The notes under the pieces: model-generated
Told to the model about the DNA's origin: nothing
What the model saw: only the letters and a program-made list of their open reading frames with translations
Databases searched by the model: none
From: CAZIGK01 sp964538615
Lineage (GTDB): Bacteria; Pseudomonadota; Alphaproteobacteria; Rickettsiales; RI-342
DNA: 19,321 nucleotides
NCBI GenBank assembly: GCA_964538615.1
Contig: CAZIGK010000034.1
Coordinates: 1-19,321, forward strand
Reading direction: 5' to 3'
Shown: positions 1 to 6,116 of the stretch, piece after piece
How positions within the stretch are numbered: the stretch's first letter is position 1
Layout of the letters: each line of letters starts with the position of its first letter
Program-made: the position numbers and the translations under genes

Positions 1-104
1 AGACCAAAACGCTGTAACAACGCACGTACATCTAACTGACGTACCGAGGCATCAGAAGATACATGGCGGGGAAGAGGGAGGGGGGATTCCAGAGATTTTT
101 CCAT
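1..104 (-). CDS. Probable 5' part of a leftward gene cut by the window edge, unknown product
   Basis: On the minus strand an ATG at 104-102 opens a frame that stays open through position 1, giving about 34 residues that begin MEKSLESPLPLPRHV and continue with SSDASVRQLDVRALLQRFG. The second half looks like ordinary protein with a charged helix, which is why I list it. The frame is open further upstream to a TAA near 155-157. The start is therefore uncertain, and there is no clear Shine-Dalgarno sequence before the ATG. I recognise no family from this fragment. It would be divergent from the gene at 309-821. It could still be a chance open frame, because only about 100 nt are visible. Confidence 0.4.
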   Translation of the reverse strand, partial: MEKSLESPLPLPRHVSSDASVRQLDVRALLQRFG

Positions 105-224
105 AGGCAGCAAGGGGATGATAAAGATATATCCGTTCAGTTTAGAGGCAGAATCTTAATAAATAGATTTGGAAGCCATGAAGTAGTGGGGTACCAGGCT
201 TGCCAAGATGAGAATTGTGTCAAA

Positions 225-234
225 ATTGTACAAT
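225..234. promoter_or_regulatory. Perfect 10-bp palindrome, possible operator
   Basis: ATTGTACAAT is a perfect inverted repeat whose right edge lies 11 nt upstream of the -35 hexamer at 246-251. It sits between two divergently oriented genes, a usual place for a regulator site. The sequence shows only the symmetry and the position; a regulatory role is inference, and no regulator is identified. Confidence 0.3.
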
Positions 235-245
235 GGACAGCATGG

Positions 246-274
246 TTGCACTAAAAGTTGGGTTGTTCTATAAT
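246..274 (+). promoter_or_regulatory. Sigma-70-type promoter for the gene at 309
   Basis: A -35 hexamer TTGCAC (246-251) and a perfect -10 hexamer TATAAT (269-274) are separated by 17 nt. Transcription would start near 281 and leave a leader of about 28 nt containing the AAGGAGA ribosome-binding site (296-302). This is one of the best sigma-70-like promoters in the window. Confidence 0.6.
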
Positions 275-308
275 ATCCGTGAGTGCAAGTAGCACAAGGA
301 GAGTCGTC

Positions 309-821
309 ATGAAGACGAGCGGACACACGGGTATAGATTCTGTGGCGGTATCCCCACAAATGGGTGGGTCACAGATGGGCGGGCAGTCTGTTCTGGCTGA
401 GTTCCGGGTAGAGATTTCTCAAAACAAGATGGTATTGCAACGTCGCGAGGGGATGCAAATATCCCGTGCGGGGTTGTGGGCGTTGAACGCGATTGGGGGG
501 TCTACGGCGTTATCGCCAGCACAAAAACGGACATTGGCACGGCTGGTCGCGATTGTCGATGAGTTTGCGGGGGGTAGCCCACGGTTGATGCGGCAGATTG
601 TTGGTGTGGCTAAATTGATGGCGATGCAGTCGACCCGTAGCTATAAACCGACCACGCTTGAAGAAATGCTACGGATGTACCGTGAGGAACGCGAACGGTT
701 GACCGGACGCTCTATGCAGCCTGATGAGGTAGAGGTTGAAATTGCACAGGTGCGTATATCACTGGAGCTGCGGGCGGGGCTGACCGCTACCACGGAAGAT
801 GCCACCGGCCAATGGGCATAA
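309..821 (+). CDS. Uncharacterised 170-residue protein
   Basis: I do not recognise the family. I chose ATG 309 because AAGGAGA (296-302) lies 6 nt upstream; the open frame continues upstream to 258, but without such a signal. The N-terminal ~40 residues are rich in G, S and Q and look disordered. The remainder is mostly predicted helical and charged, with a segment RMYREERERLTGR near residue 130 and a run of alternating acidic and hydrophobic residues after it. There is no signal peptide, membrane segment, cysteine motif or nucleotide-binding motif. The protein is probably cytoplasmic. The gene has its own promoter (246-274) and stands alone, followed by the composite repeat. The codon pattern and good expression signals make it a likely real gene. 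Its role is unknown. Confidence 0.75.
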   Translation: MKTSGHTGIDSVAVSPQMGGSQMGGQSVLAEFRVEISQNKMVLQRREGMQISRAGLWALNAIGGSTALSPAQKRTLARLVAIVDEFAGGSPRLMRQIVGVAKLMAMQSTRSYKPTTLEEMLRMYREERERLTGRSMQPDEVEVEIAQVRISLELRAGLTATTEDATGQWA

Positions 822-880
822 GCTTGAGAAAAGAGGCATGCTTTGGCAGGCATGACGGGGATTGATGCCCCATGCGAGGG

Positions 881-983
881 ACAAGACGTGAGGACAGGAG
901 TCCGAACCCTTTAGCGAACGAAGTGAGAGGCACGCAGTGCCGACGCGGAATGAGGCTAGTAAGCCGAATGGAGCCAAAGGAAA
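881..983 (+). repeat. Structured repeat unit A
   Basis: The first 32 nt (881-912) are identical to unit B, as are 20 nt at 940-959. Within the unit are small inverted repeats: GGAC-AGGA-GTCC near 892-903, GGCAC-GCA-GTGCC (929-941), and GGCT-AGTA-AGCC (953-964). The middle stem differs in sequence from the stem at the same place in unit B. Confidence 0.7.
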
Positions 984-995
984 GTTTTCCCGTGG

Positions 996-1015
996 ATGCC
1001 TGCCTACGCAGGCAT
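996..1015. repeat. Short hairpin repeat (ATGCCTGC / GCAGGCAT)
   Basis: This is a perfect 8-bp inverted repeat with loop CTAC, framed by TGG on the left and GACG on the right. It shares the frame TGGAT...ATGAC with the hairpin at 1160-1180, but the inner stem bases differ. There is no T-run after it on the plus strand that would mark a classical terminator. Confidence 0.65.
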
Positions 1016-1041
1016 GACGTTGTTTTTGAGGCGAGCGTGGA

Positions 1042-1150
1042 ACAAGACGTGAGGACAGGAGTCCGAACCCTTTGAGCTAAGCGATAGCGAGAGGGGCTTT
1101 AGCCCCGACGCGGAATGAGGCTAGCAAGCCGAGTGGAGCCAGAGCAAAAG
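1042..1150 (+). repeat. Structured repeat unit B
   Basis: This is the second copy of the unit, identical to A over its first 32 nt (1042-1073). The middle carries GCTA-AGCGA-TAGC and GGGGCT-TT-AGCCCC (1093-1106), where unit A has GGCAC-GCA-GTGCC. The later GGCT-AGCA-AGCC stem (1118-1129) is kept, with a change only in the loop. Confidence 0.7.
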
Positions 1151-1159
1151 GAGAGATGG

Positions 1160-1180
1160 ATTCCGGGTCAAGCCCGGAAT
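1160..1180. repeat. Short hairpin repeat (ATTCCGGG / CCCGGAAT)
   Basis: This is a perfect 8-bp inverted repeat with a 5-nt loop, in the frame TGGAT...ATGAC. The motif resembles short palindromic repeats that I know to be interspersed in many proteobacterial genomes. It closes the composite repeat on the rsfS side and lies 49 nt beyond the rsfS stop codon, so it could also protect or end that transcript. Confidence 0.65.
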
Positions 1181-1228
1181 GACAAGGGTGGGTGTTATGT
1201 TGGGATGGTGCCACTACAACGGTTCTGG

Positions 1229-1627
1229 TCAGGCGTGGGCGAGGGTTTCCGATTTTGGGGTAGGAGCCGGGACGTCCCACATTTTTTCCAGATTATAGAA
1301 CTGGCGCACTTCCGGGCGGAACAGGTGGACGATGACATAGAGGCTATCAACCAGCACCCAGTCACATTGTTCTTTGCCCTGAATAGAGACATCCAAAAAT
1401 CCGGCTTTGGCCAGTTCGCCTTCCACATGGCTGGCCAGCGCCCCCACGTGCCGCTGCGAACGACCGGAAGCGATGACCATAAAATCTGCAATATCGGACT
1501 TGCCGCGCAGGTCAATGGTGATGATATCTTCCGCTTTATTATCATCTAGCGTTTTCAGAATGATTTCCTGTTGACGAATGGCGTCTTCGAGATGGGACGG
1601 GCTGGAAATGGTGGCCTCCATAAACAT
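1229..1627 (-). CDS. rsfS: Ribosome silencing factor RsfS (Iojap/DUF143 family)
   Basis: RsfS binds ribosomal protein L14 and blocks joining of the 30S and 50S subunits, lowering translation when nutrients are scarce; it acts in the cytoplasm. The 132-residue product carries the family hallmarks in order: DLRGKSDIADFMVIASG (about residues 39-55), RSQRHVGALA following directly, and the C-terminal WVLVDSLYVIVHLFRPEVRQ with FYNLEKMW. The length is typical. It is the last gene of proA-nadD-rsfS, 53 nt after the nadD stop, and the order nadD-rsfS is common in bacteria. The start may be ATG 1627 or the in-frame ATG two codons later at 1621; neither has a clear ribosome-binding site. The family assignment is secure. 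Confidence 0.95.
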   Translation of the reverse strand: MFMEATISSPSHLEDAIRQQEIILKTLDDNKAEDIITIDLRGKSDIADFMVIASGRSQRHVGALASHVEGELAKAGFLDVSIQGKEQCDWVLVDSLYVIVHLFRPEVRQFYNLEKMWDVPAPTPKSETLAHA

Positions 1628-1680
1628 GTGGAACTTTATGCTTCATTATAGGGTGATTATCGGGATTATGCATCTTTTTT

Positions 1681-2373
1681 TCACAAAGGCGGTGTGTGTT
1701 TAGCCGTATGCGGGTCTGAAGACAGGCGTAAAGCACTGCTGGATGCACCATGGCGTTGAATGGGAAGCCAGCACCACAAGGGTAAAGGCAGGGGGCTGGA
1801 CAAGGTGAGTTGCTGTCGGAACAGGGGCAGGGGCAGGCGATGAGCATGCAGGTTGCGGGCCGCCGGACTGGACAGGCTATCCCGCGCATGGTAGCCACCG
1901 CGTGCCAGCACCACCATTGGGACGGTGGCGGCAATGGTTTGCCAGTCATTCCATAGATGAAATTGTTGAATATTGTCCTCACCCATTATCCAAACGAAAC
2001 GTGTTTGTGGATAGCGCCTTTGTAAGGCGCGCAGGCTATCTACGGTGAAGCGGGTATGCAGATGCTGTTCAGCGGCGGTCAGGTGCAGCTTCGGGATATG
2101 GTGCGTCAGGCGGCGGCACTGTCGCAGGCGGACGGGAAGGGGTGTGGCATGGGATTTGAGCGGGTTTTGTGGGCTGACCAGCCACCAGAGGGCGTCCAAC
2201 GGCAAGTATTTCAGGGCTTGTCGACTAATATGCACATGTCCTGCATGCGGTGGGTTGAATGAGCCGCCCAGCAGACCGACCACCTTACCCCGCCAACGGT
2301 GACGTGGGGGAAGCGGTGGTAGCGACAGGGGCGATACAGCGGTCGAGGGTGGGAGAGGGTGAGATGGGGACAT
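1681..2373 (-). CDS. nadD: Nicotinate-nucleotide adenylyltransferase NadD
   Basis: NadD transfers AMP from ATP to nicotinate mononucleotide to give deamido-NAD in cytoplasmic NAD synthesis. The nucleotidyltransferase signature GGSFNPPHAGHVHIS is at about residues 36-50. It is followed by WWLVSPQNPLK (about 63-73) and the family block WIMGEDNIQQFHLWNDW (about 128-144). The first ~28 residues are rich in proline and serine and precede the core, so translation could start later; no internal ATG fits well before the core. The ATG lies 6 nt after the proA stop, and an AAGG overlapping that stop codon can serve as ribosome-binding site, pointing to translational coupling. The last ~40 residues are low in complexity and unlike the family norm. 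Overall length of 230 is normal. Confidence 0.93.
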   Translation of the reverse strand: MSPSHPLPPSTAVSPLSLPPLPPRHRWRGKVVGLLGGSFNPPHAGHVHISRQALKYLPLDALWWLVSPQNPLKSHATPLPVRLRQCRRLTHHIPKLHLTAAEQHLHTRFTVDSLRALQRRYPQTRFVWIMGEDNIQQFHLWNDWQTIAATVPMVVLARGGYHARDSLSSPAARNLHAHRLPLPLFRQQLTLSSPLPLPLWCWLPIQRHGASSSALRLSSDPHTAKHTPPL

Positions 2374-2379
2374 GGTGCC

Positions 2380-3678
2380 TTACGCCGGACGGGTATGCCC
2401 GTTGCCCAGCACTACGTATTTGTAGGTGGTGAGTTCTGCGGCTCCGACCGGGCCGCGGGCGTGCAGCCGACCGGTGGCAATGCCGATTTCTGCTCCCATG
2501 CCGAATTCTCCGCCATCTGCAAACTGGGTGGAAGCATTATGCATGACGATGGCGCTATCTATCTGTTGCAGAAAGCGTTTGGCGGCCGTTTTGTCATCGG
2601 TGACAATGGCATCCGTATGGTGGGAGCTGTAGTGATTGATGTGCTCAATGGCCTCTTCCAGCCCATCGACCAGTTTGACCGAGAGAATGGCGTCCAGATA
2701 TTCGGTACTCCAGTCTGCTTCGGTGGCGGGTTGAATGCGATGATCCAGCGCGATGGCCTCTGCTTCGCCACGTACTTCGCAGTGACGGGCGGTCAGTTGT
2801 TCTGTGATAGCGGGGAGCAGGGTTGGGGCAAGGCTTCTGTCCATTACCAGCGATTCCGTGGCGCCGCAAATACCCGTGCGGCGCATTTTGGCGTTTTCGA
2901 CAATGGCCAGTGCCATTGCCGGGTTGGCTTGTGCATGGATGTAGAGGTGGCAATTGCCTTCCAGATGCAGCAGGGTGGGGACGCGGCTTTCCTGCTGGAT
3001 GCGCTGGGTAAGCGACAGGCCACCACGGGGAATGATGACATCAATTTCTCCCACCATTTGCAGCATGTGGCCAACCGCTTCGCGGTCTTGTGTGGGGAGG
3101 CTTTGTACCGCCTCAATGGGTAAGCCTGCCTGTTGCAGGCCGCGCTGCATAATGCGTAAAATAGCCTGCGAGGAATAATAGCTATCCGAGCCGCCACGCA
3201 AGATAGCGGCATTGCCGGATTTGATGCACAGACCTGCGGCATCCGCGGTGACATTGGGGCGGGATTCGTAAATAATGCCGATAACGCCCAACGGTACAGG
3301 CTGGCGAATGATATGCAGGCCGCTGGGAGCGTCCCACTCTGCCAGTTTGCGGGCGAGGGGATCCGGCAAATTGGCGACGGTTTCCAACCCTTTGGCCATG
3401 GCTTCGATACGGCTTGGGTTTAAGCTCAGGCGATCCAGCATGGCGCCGGACATGCCTTGTTGTCTGGCCAGCGACAGGTCTTTCTGGTTGGCGTCCAGCA
3501 GCAAGGTGGCTTGCTCGCGCAGGTTCTGTGCGGCGGAACGGAGGGCTTTGTTGCGGGCATCCAGCGTGCTGGTGGCCAGTTGTTGATAGGCGCGGCGTGA
3601 CTGGGCAGCCAGTTGCGACAATTGGTGACGTAAATCCGCCTGTGGTGTGTTGGTAGCAGGGTGCGGAGCCTGTTGCAT
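2380..3678 (-). CDS. proA: Gamma-glutamyl phosphate reductase ProA
   Basis: ProA reduces gamma-glutamyl phosphate to glutamate semialdehyde with NADPH, the second step of proline synthesis in the cytoplasm. Seen here are GVIGIIYESRPNVTADAAG, CIKSGNAAILRGGSDS, and the catalytic cysteine in MRRTGICGATESLV. The C-terminal block has HNASTQFADGGEFGMGAEIG and the family-typical end GPVGAAELTTYKYVV. I set the start at ATG 3678 (432 residues) because AAAAGAG lies 6 nt upstream. An ATG at 3684 and a longer frame to 3723 are alternatives. The gene leads the group proA-nadD-rsfS. In many alphaproteobacteria proB and obgE stand upstream, but here the upstream neighbour is the divergent rplM, so glutamate kinase must be encoded elsewhere. 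Confidence 0.96.
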   Translation of the reverse strand: MQQAPHPATNTPQADLRHQLSQLAAQSRRAYQQLATSTLDARNKALRSAAQNLREQATLLLDANQKDLSLARQQGMSGAMLDRLSLNPSRIEAMAKGLETVANLPDPLARKLAEWDAPSGLHIIRQPVPLGVIGIIYESRPNVTADAAGLCIKSGNAAILRGGSDSYYSSQAILRIMQRGLQQAGLPIEAVQSLPTQDREAVGHMLQMVGEIDVIIPRGGLSLTQRIQQESRVPTLLHLEGNCHLYIHAQANPAMALAIVENAKMRRTGICGATESLVMDRSLAPTLLPAITEQLTARHCEVRGEAEAIALDHRIQPATEADWSTEYLDAILSVKLVDGLEEAIEHINHYSSHHTDAIVTDDKTAAKRFLQQIDSAIVMHNASTQFADGGEFGMGAEIGIATGRLHARGPVGAAELTTYKYVVLGNGHTRPA

Positions 3679-3799
3679 GGTCATCTCTTTTCGTACATGG
3701 AGGCAAAAACCGATGTCTCTCATGGTAGAGCATGTGCCGGTGAGGTCAAGGCTACTGCATACAACACTATATGCAGCGGGTAAGAGACGGTGTGCCCAC

Positions 3800-3829
3800 A
3801 GTATATAGAGAAGTCAGGGTATGCGTCAG
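3800..3829 (-). promoter_or_regulatory. Candidate promoter for proA-nadD-rsfS
   Basis: Read on the minus strand, CTGACG (3829-3824) and TATACT (3805-3800) are spaced 18 nt apart. The -10 matches the sigma-70 consensus at 5 of 6 bases and the -35 at 4 of 6. The leader before proA would be about 110 nt. This is the best leftward candidate in the divergent region, but it is only modest. Confidence 0.28.
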
Positions 3830-3895
3830 ATGCATAGGGGCGGTAGGTGGTGTCCAACAGGAGAGAGAAGTGGCGGAAATAAGGGGAATTATTGG

Positions 3896-3924
3896 TTGAC
3901 AAGGGCGGGGGAGAGGCGTACACA
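3896..3924 (+). promoter_or_regulatory. Candidate promoter for rplM-rpsI
   Basis: A perfect TTGACA (3896-3901) is followed after 17 nt by TACACA (3919-3924), a weak -10, and then a GC-containing stretch. Transcription would begin near 3931 and leave a leader of about 115 nt before rplM. The rest of the 320-nt divergent region (3724-4044) shows no convincing gene; its short open frames on both strands lack family features and ribosome-binding sites. Confidence 0.45.
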
Positions 3925-4044
3925 CCGTAACCTTTCCGCATTCTGTGGGGTGGGTTTGCTGTGTGTGTGCCGAAGAGTGGTGTATATGCGACAAGCACAT
4001 GCTATGGGGTGTAAATGTAACCTTTCAAAACACGAAGGCGCGCT

Positions 4045-4503
4045 ATGACGACCTCATTTTTGAAACAAAATGATTTGGAAAGCCGCTGGTATGTTATTGA
4101 TGCAGAAGAGGTGGTTCTTGGCCGTCTCGCTGCGGAAGTAGCAAAAATCCTGCGCGGCAAACACAAACCTACCTATACACCTTTCCAGCCTTGTGGTGAC
4201 CATGTGATTATCATCAACGCTGAAAAAGTGAAACTGACCGGTAACAAACATGCCGATAAAGTCTATTATCGTCATACTGGCCACCCGGGTGGGATTAAAG
4301 AAGTAACGGCTGGCAAACTGCTGGAAGGCCGTTTCCCTGAGCGGGTGATTGAAAAAGCGGTGCAGCGCATGCTGCCACGTGGGCCGTTGGGTCGTCGCCA
4401 GTTTGGTAACCTGAAAGTCTATGGCGGCGCTAACCACCCACACGAGGCGCAACAGCCTGTGGTGTTGGATATGGCCGCAATGAACGCGAAGAACAAGAGG
4501 TAG
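4045..4503 (+). CDS. rplM: 50S ribosomal protein L13
   Basis: L13 is an early-assembling protein of the large ribosomal subunit that contacts 23S rRNA. The 152-residue product shows the conserved path: WYVIDAEEVVLGRLAAEVA (about 14-32), LRGKHKPTY, DHVIIINAEKVKLTGNK, the basic loop YYRHTGHPGG, and the RMLPRGPLGRR motif followed by LKVYGGANHPHEAQQP. The length is slightly above the usual 142-150 because of the N- and C-terminal tails. GAAGG (4034-4038) lies 6 nt before the ATG. It forms the standard L13-S9 operon with rpsI, starting 5 nt downstream. Confidence 0.98.
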   Translation: MTTSFLKQNDLESRWYVIDAEEVVLGRLAAEVAKILRGKHKPTYTPFQPCGDHVIIINAEKVKLTGNKHADKVYYRHTGHPGGIKEVTAGKLLEGRFPERVIEKAVQRMLPRGPLGRRQFGNLKVYGGANHPHEAQQPVVLDMAAMNAKNKR

Positions 4504-4508
4504 TTCCG

Positions 4509-4949
4509 ATGACTGAAGTAGTTGCAACTCAGGAAGTGCGCAAACCACAGGTGGATAACCTGGGACGTGCTTATGCGAACGGTCGTCGTAAAGTGGCTAC
4601 CGCCCGTGTATGGATTAAGCCGGGTACCGGTAAGATTGAGGTGAATGGCCGCGATGTGAAGAGCTATTTTGCCCGTCCGGTGCTGGAGATGATTGTTAAC
4701 CAGCCGTTCGCGGCGGTGGATCGTCTGGGCAAGTTTGATGTCTATGCAACTGTGGAAGGCGGTGGTCTTTCCGGTCAGGCAGGTGCAGTGCGCCACGGCA
4801 TCAGCAAGGCGCTGGATAATTACGATCCCGAAAACTTCCACACTGTGCTGCGTCGTGGTGGGTTCCTCACCCGCGATAGCCGCGTGGTAGAGCGCAAGAA
4901 ATACGGTCGCCGCAAGGCACGTCGTCGCTTCCAGTTCTCCAAGCGTTAA
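4509..4949 (+). CDS. rpsI: 30S ribosomal protein S9
   Basis: S9 sits in the head of the small subunit, and its C-terminal tail reaches the P-site tRNA. The signature GRRKVATARVWIKPGTGKIEVNGR (about 25-48) is followed by the conserved GGGLSGQAGAVRHGISKAL and the very basic tail RKKYGRRKARRRFQFSKR. The end KR is the conserved terminus of the family. The length of 146 includes a ~15-residue N-terminal extension typical of alphaproteobacteria. An AGAGGT element overlapping the rplM stop (4496-4501) serves as ribosome-binding site, so the two genes are probably translationally coupled. Transcription ends at the terminator at 4995-5023. Confidence 0.98.
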   Translation: MTEVVATQEVRKPQVDNLGRAYANGRRKVATARVWIKPGTGKIEVNGRDVKSYFARPVLEMIVNQPFAAVDRLGKFDVYATVEGGGLSGQAGAVRHGISKALDNYDPENFHTVLRRGGFLTRDSRVVERKKYGRRKARRRFQFSKR

Positions 4950-4994
4950 TACGCGGAGACGCATGGAGCGGTGGCAACACCGTTTATGTGACAG

Positions 4995-5023
4995 AAAAGG
5001 GCGCCCAGTGGGTGCCCTTTTTT
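4995..5023. terminator. Rho-independent terminator, probably bidirectional
   Basis: The stem pairs AAAAGGGCGCCC with GGGTGCCCTTTT (one G-U pair) around an AGT loop and is followed by a T-run on the plus strand. The A-run on the left gives a T-run on the minus strand as well. It therefore fits both the end of rplM-rpsI and the end of the convergent gene at 5050-5925. Confidence 0.9.
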
Positions 5024-5049
5024 GGTTTTGCGCGTATCTTGGGTGGTCT

Positions 5050-5925
5050 TTACCGCCGTGCGCAAAGAGCCAGTTGTTGCAGACTGGCCTGTGTCAGGGA
5101 AAGCAGGCTGTCATCGGTTTGGGCGGCGTTGGATTGGCTTGTTTGTTGTGCATGCTGTAGCGTGCGAAACAGTGCTGTCCGAATATCGGTGGCGGGTTGT
5201 AGGGTATCCAGCGCGCAAAAGCTTTCCAGTAGGGTGACGCCTTCATGCTGAATGTGGTGGAGCATGAAGGTAACAGCCACAGAGTCCAGCCGGCGTTGTA
5301 AAAACGCATCGGCCATCACATCTGCTGCCTGACGAAAATTGGCCTGATGGATAGGGGTAGCGGTATCCGGAGTGGAAGGCCATTGTTCAACAGCGGCAGA
5401 GGCGGCATCCCAGAGGGGGTAGAGTGAGGTTTGGCGCTGCAGAACGGCAGGAATCGCCTGTTCGTAGAAATCCATAATCCGTGCGGCGAGCTGTAAGCGA
5501 TGCAGTGCGTCTTCTAATGCCAGTGTGCGCTCCGGTGTCTGAGATAGCGGAGCAGGACGTTGAGACATGGTGTCTAACAGGGCGTTTTGCAACGTGTAGG
5601 GGTAGGGTTGCAAGGGAGGGCGGCTGGCGGGAGTAGTGAGCATGAGCAGATCCCATAATGCGGTGGGAGAGAGGGAACCATGCCCCTGACGTTGCGCCTG
5701 TAGCCGTTGATACCCAGCATCCAGCAGCTCTTGCTGCAGAGGAGACATTTCCTGTGGTGGCGATGTATGGGCAAGGGTGAGGCTCTGAAGAATCGTGGCC
5801 ATAGCATCTGTCAGAGATAACGAGGGGGTGTGCATGTGGAGAGCCCAATCAGGTTCGGCGTTACGGCGGGGAAAAGACGTGAAGTGTGTTCGCATGAATG
5901 TGCCAGAATAATATGACAAATCCAT
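5050..5925 (-). CDS. Uncharacterised protein of about 260-291 residues
   Basis: I do not recognise the family. The product is soluble and mostly alpha-helical by composition, rich in Gln, Ala, Leu and Thr, with several Q/L-rich stretches and no signal peptide, membrane segment or catalytic motif that I can name. Three in-frame ATGs are possible starts (5925, 5895 and 5835), none with a convincing ribosome-binding site. The first ~30 residues are less protein-like, so 5835 (261 residues) may be the real one. The stop lies 27 nt from the shared terminator at 4995-5023. The frame is long and carries no interruption, and the opposite strand has no comparable protein, so I believe it is a gene. 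Its function is unknown. Confidence 0.7.
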   Translation of the reverse strand: MDLSYYSGTFMRTHFTSFPRRNAEPDWALHMHTPSLSLTDAMATILQSLTLAHTSPPQEMSPLQQELLDAGYQRLQAQRQGHGSLSPTALWDLLMLTTPASRPPLQPYPYTLQNALLDTMSQRPAPLSQTPERTLALEDALHRLQLAARIMDFYEQAIPAVLQRQTSLYPLWDAASAAVEQWPSTPDTATPIHQANFRQAADVMADAFLQRRLDSVAVTFMLHHIQHEGVTLLESFCALDTLQPATDIRTALFRTLQHAQQTSQSNAAQTDDSLLSLTQASLQQLALCARR

Positions 5926-6053
5926 GACATGGTGGTTGTAAAGAGGGGGATTGTACCAATCAGAAGATTAACGGGTGTGGGTAGGTTATGCAGTTTATGC
6001 ATGGCTTTTGCCCCGAAATAGGACGTGCGCCTGTGGATAAAACTTGTTAAGAG

Positions 6054-6067
6054 AGAAGTAAACTTCT
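6054..6067. promoter_or_regulatory. Inverted repeat AGAAGT-AA-ACTTCT upstream of sucA
   Basis: This is a perfect 6-bp inverted repeat with a 2-nt centre, 49 nt before the sucA ATG. It is a possible operator for the 2-oxoglutarate dehydrogenase operon. I could not find a convincing -35/-10 pair in the 191-nt gap between 5926 and 6116, so its relation to a promoter is unknown. Confidence 0.3.
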
Positions 6068-6116
6068 GGCGCTATGGTCAGGAGCCATTTTTCTATTGCT
6101 CTTCAAGGATGATTGT

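Larger units (their letters stand above)
845..1184. repeat. Composite structured repeat: two ~105-nt units alternating with short hairpins
   Basis: Two imperfect direct copies (from 881 and from 1042, period 161 nt) are flanked by a short element ending in ATGAC. That element appears as a degenerate half at 845-857, a full hairpin at 996-1015 and a different hairpin at 1160-1180. Each gap from the ATGACG end to the next unit is 22-23 nt, so the whole pattern is a tandem duplication of element plus unit. It occupies the intergenic space between two convergent genes (309-821 and rsfS), the usual place for REP/BIME-type or palindromic repeats. No reading frame is conserved between the copies. 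Confidence 0.75.

Noticed and set aside
63..254. Plus-strand frame of 63 codons at the left edge
   Set aside because: It has no good ribosome-binding site, runs over the palindrome and into the -35 element of the next gene, and is antisense to the more protein-like minus-strand frame.
845..1184. CRISPR array
   Set aside because: There are only two long imperfect copies with a 161-nt period, no short identical repeats with unique spacers of constant size, and no cas genes.
872..1280. Short open frames on both strands across the repeat units
   Set aside because: They follow the repeat sequence, end within it, lack ribosome-binding sites, and the frames are not preserved between units A and B. 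RNA/DNA structure explains the sequence better than coding.
1645..1650. TATAAT on the minus strand just ahead of rsfS
   Set aside because: The hexamer is perfect, but no acceptable -35 is found at 16-18 nt upstream (on the minus strand), and its position would leave a very short leader. I treat rsfS as part of the nadD transcript.
3720..4048. Short frames on both strands in the proA-rplM divergent region
   Set aside because: They overlap one another and the likely promoters, have no family features, and the plus-strand one overlaps the rplM start.
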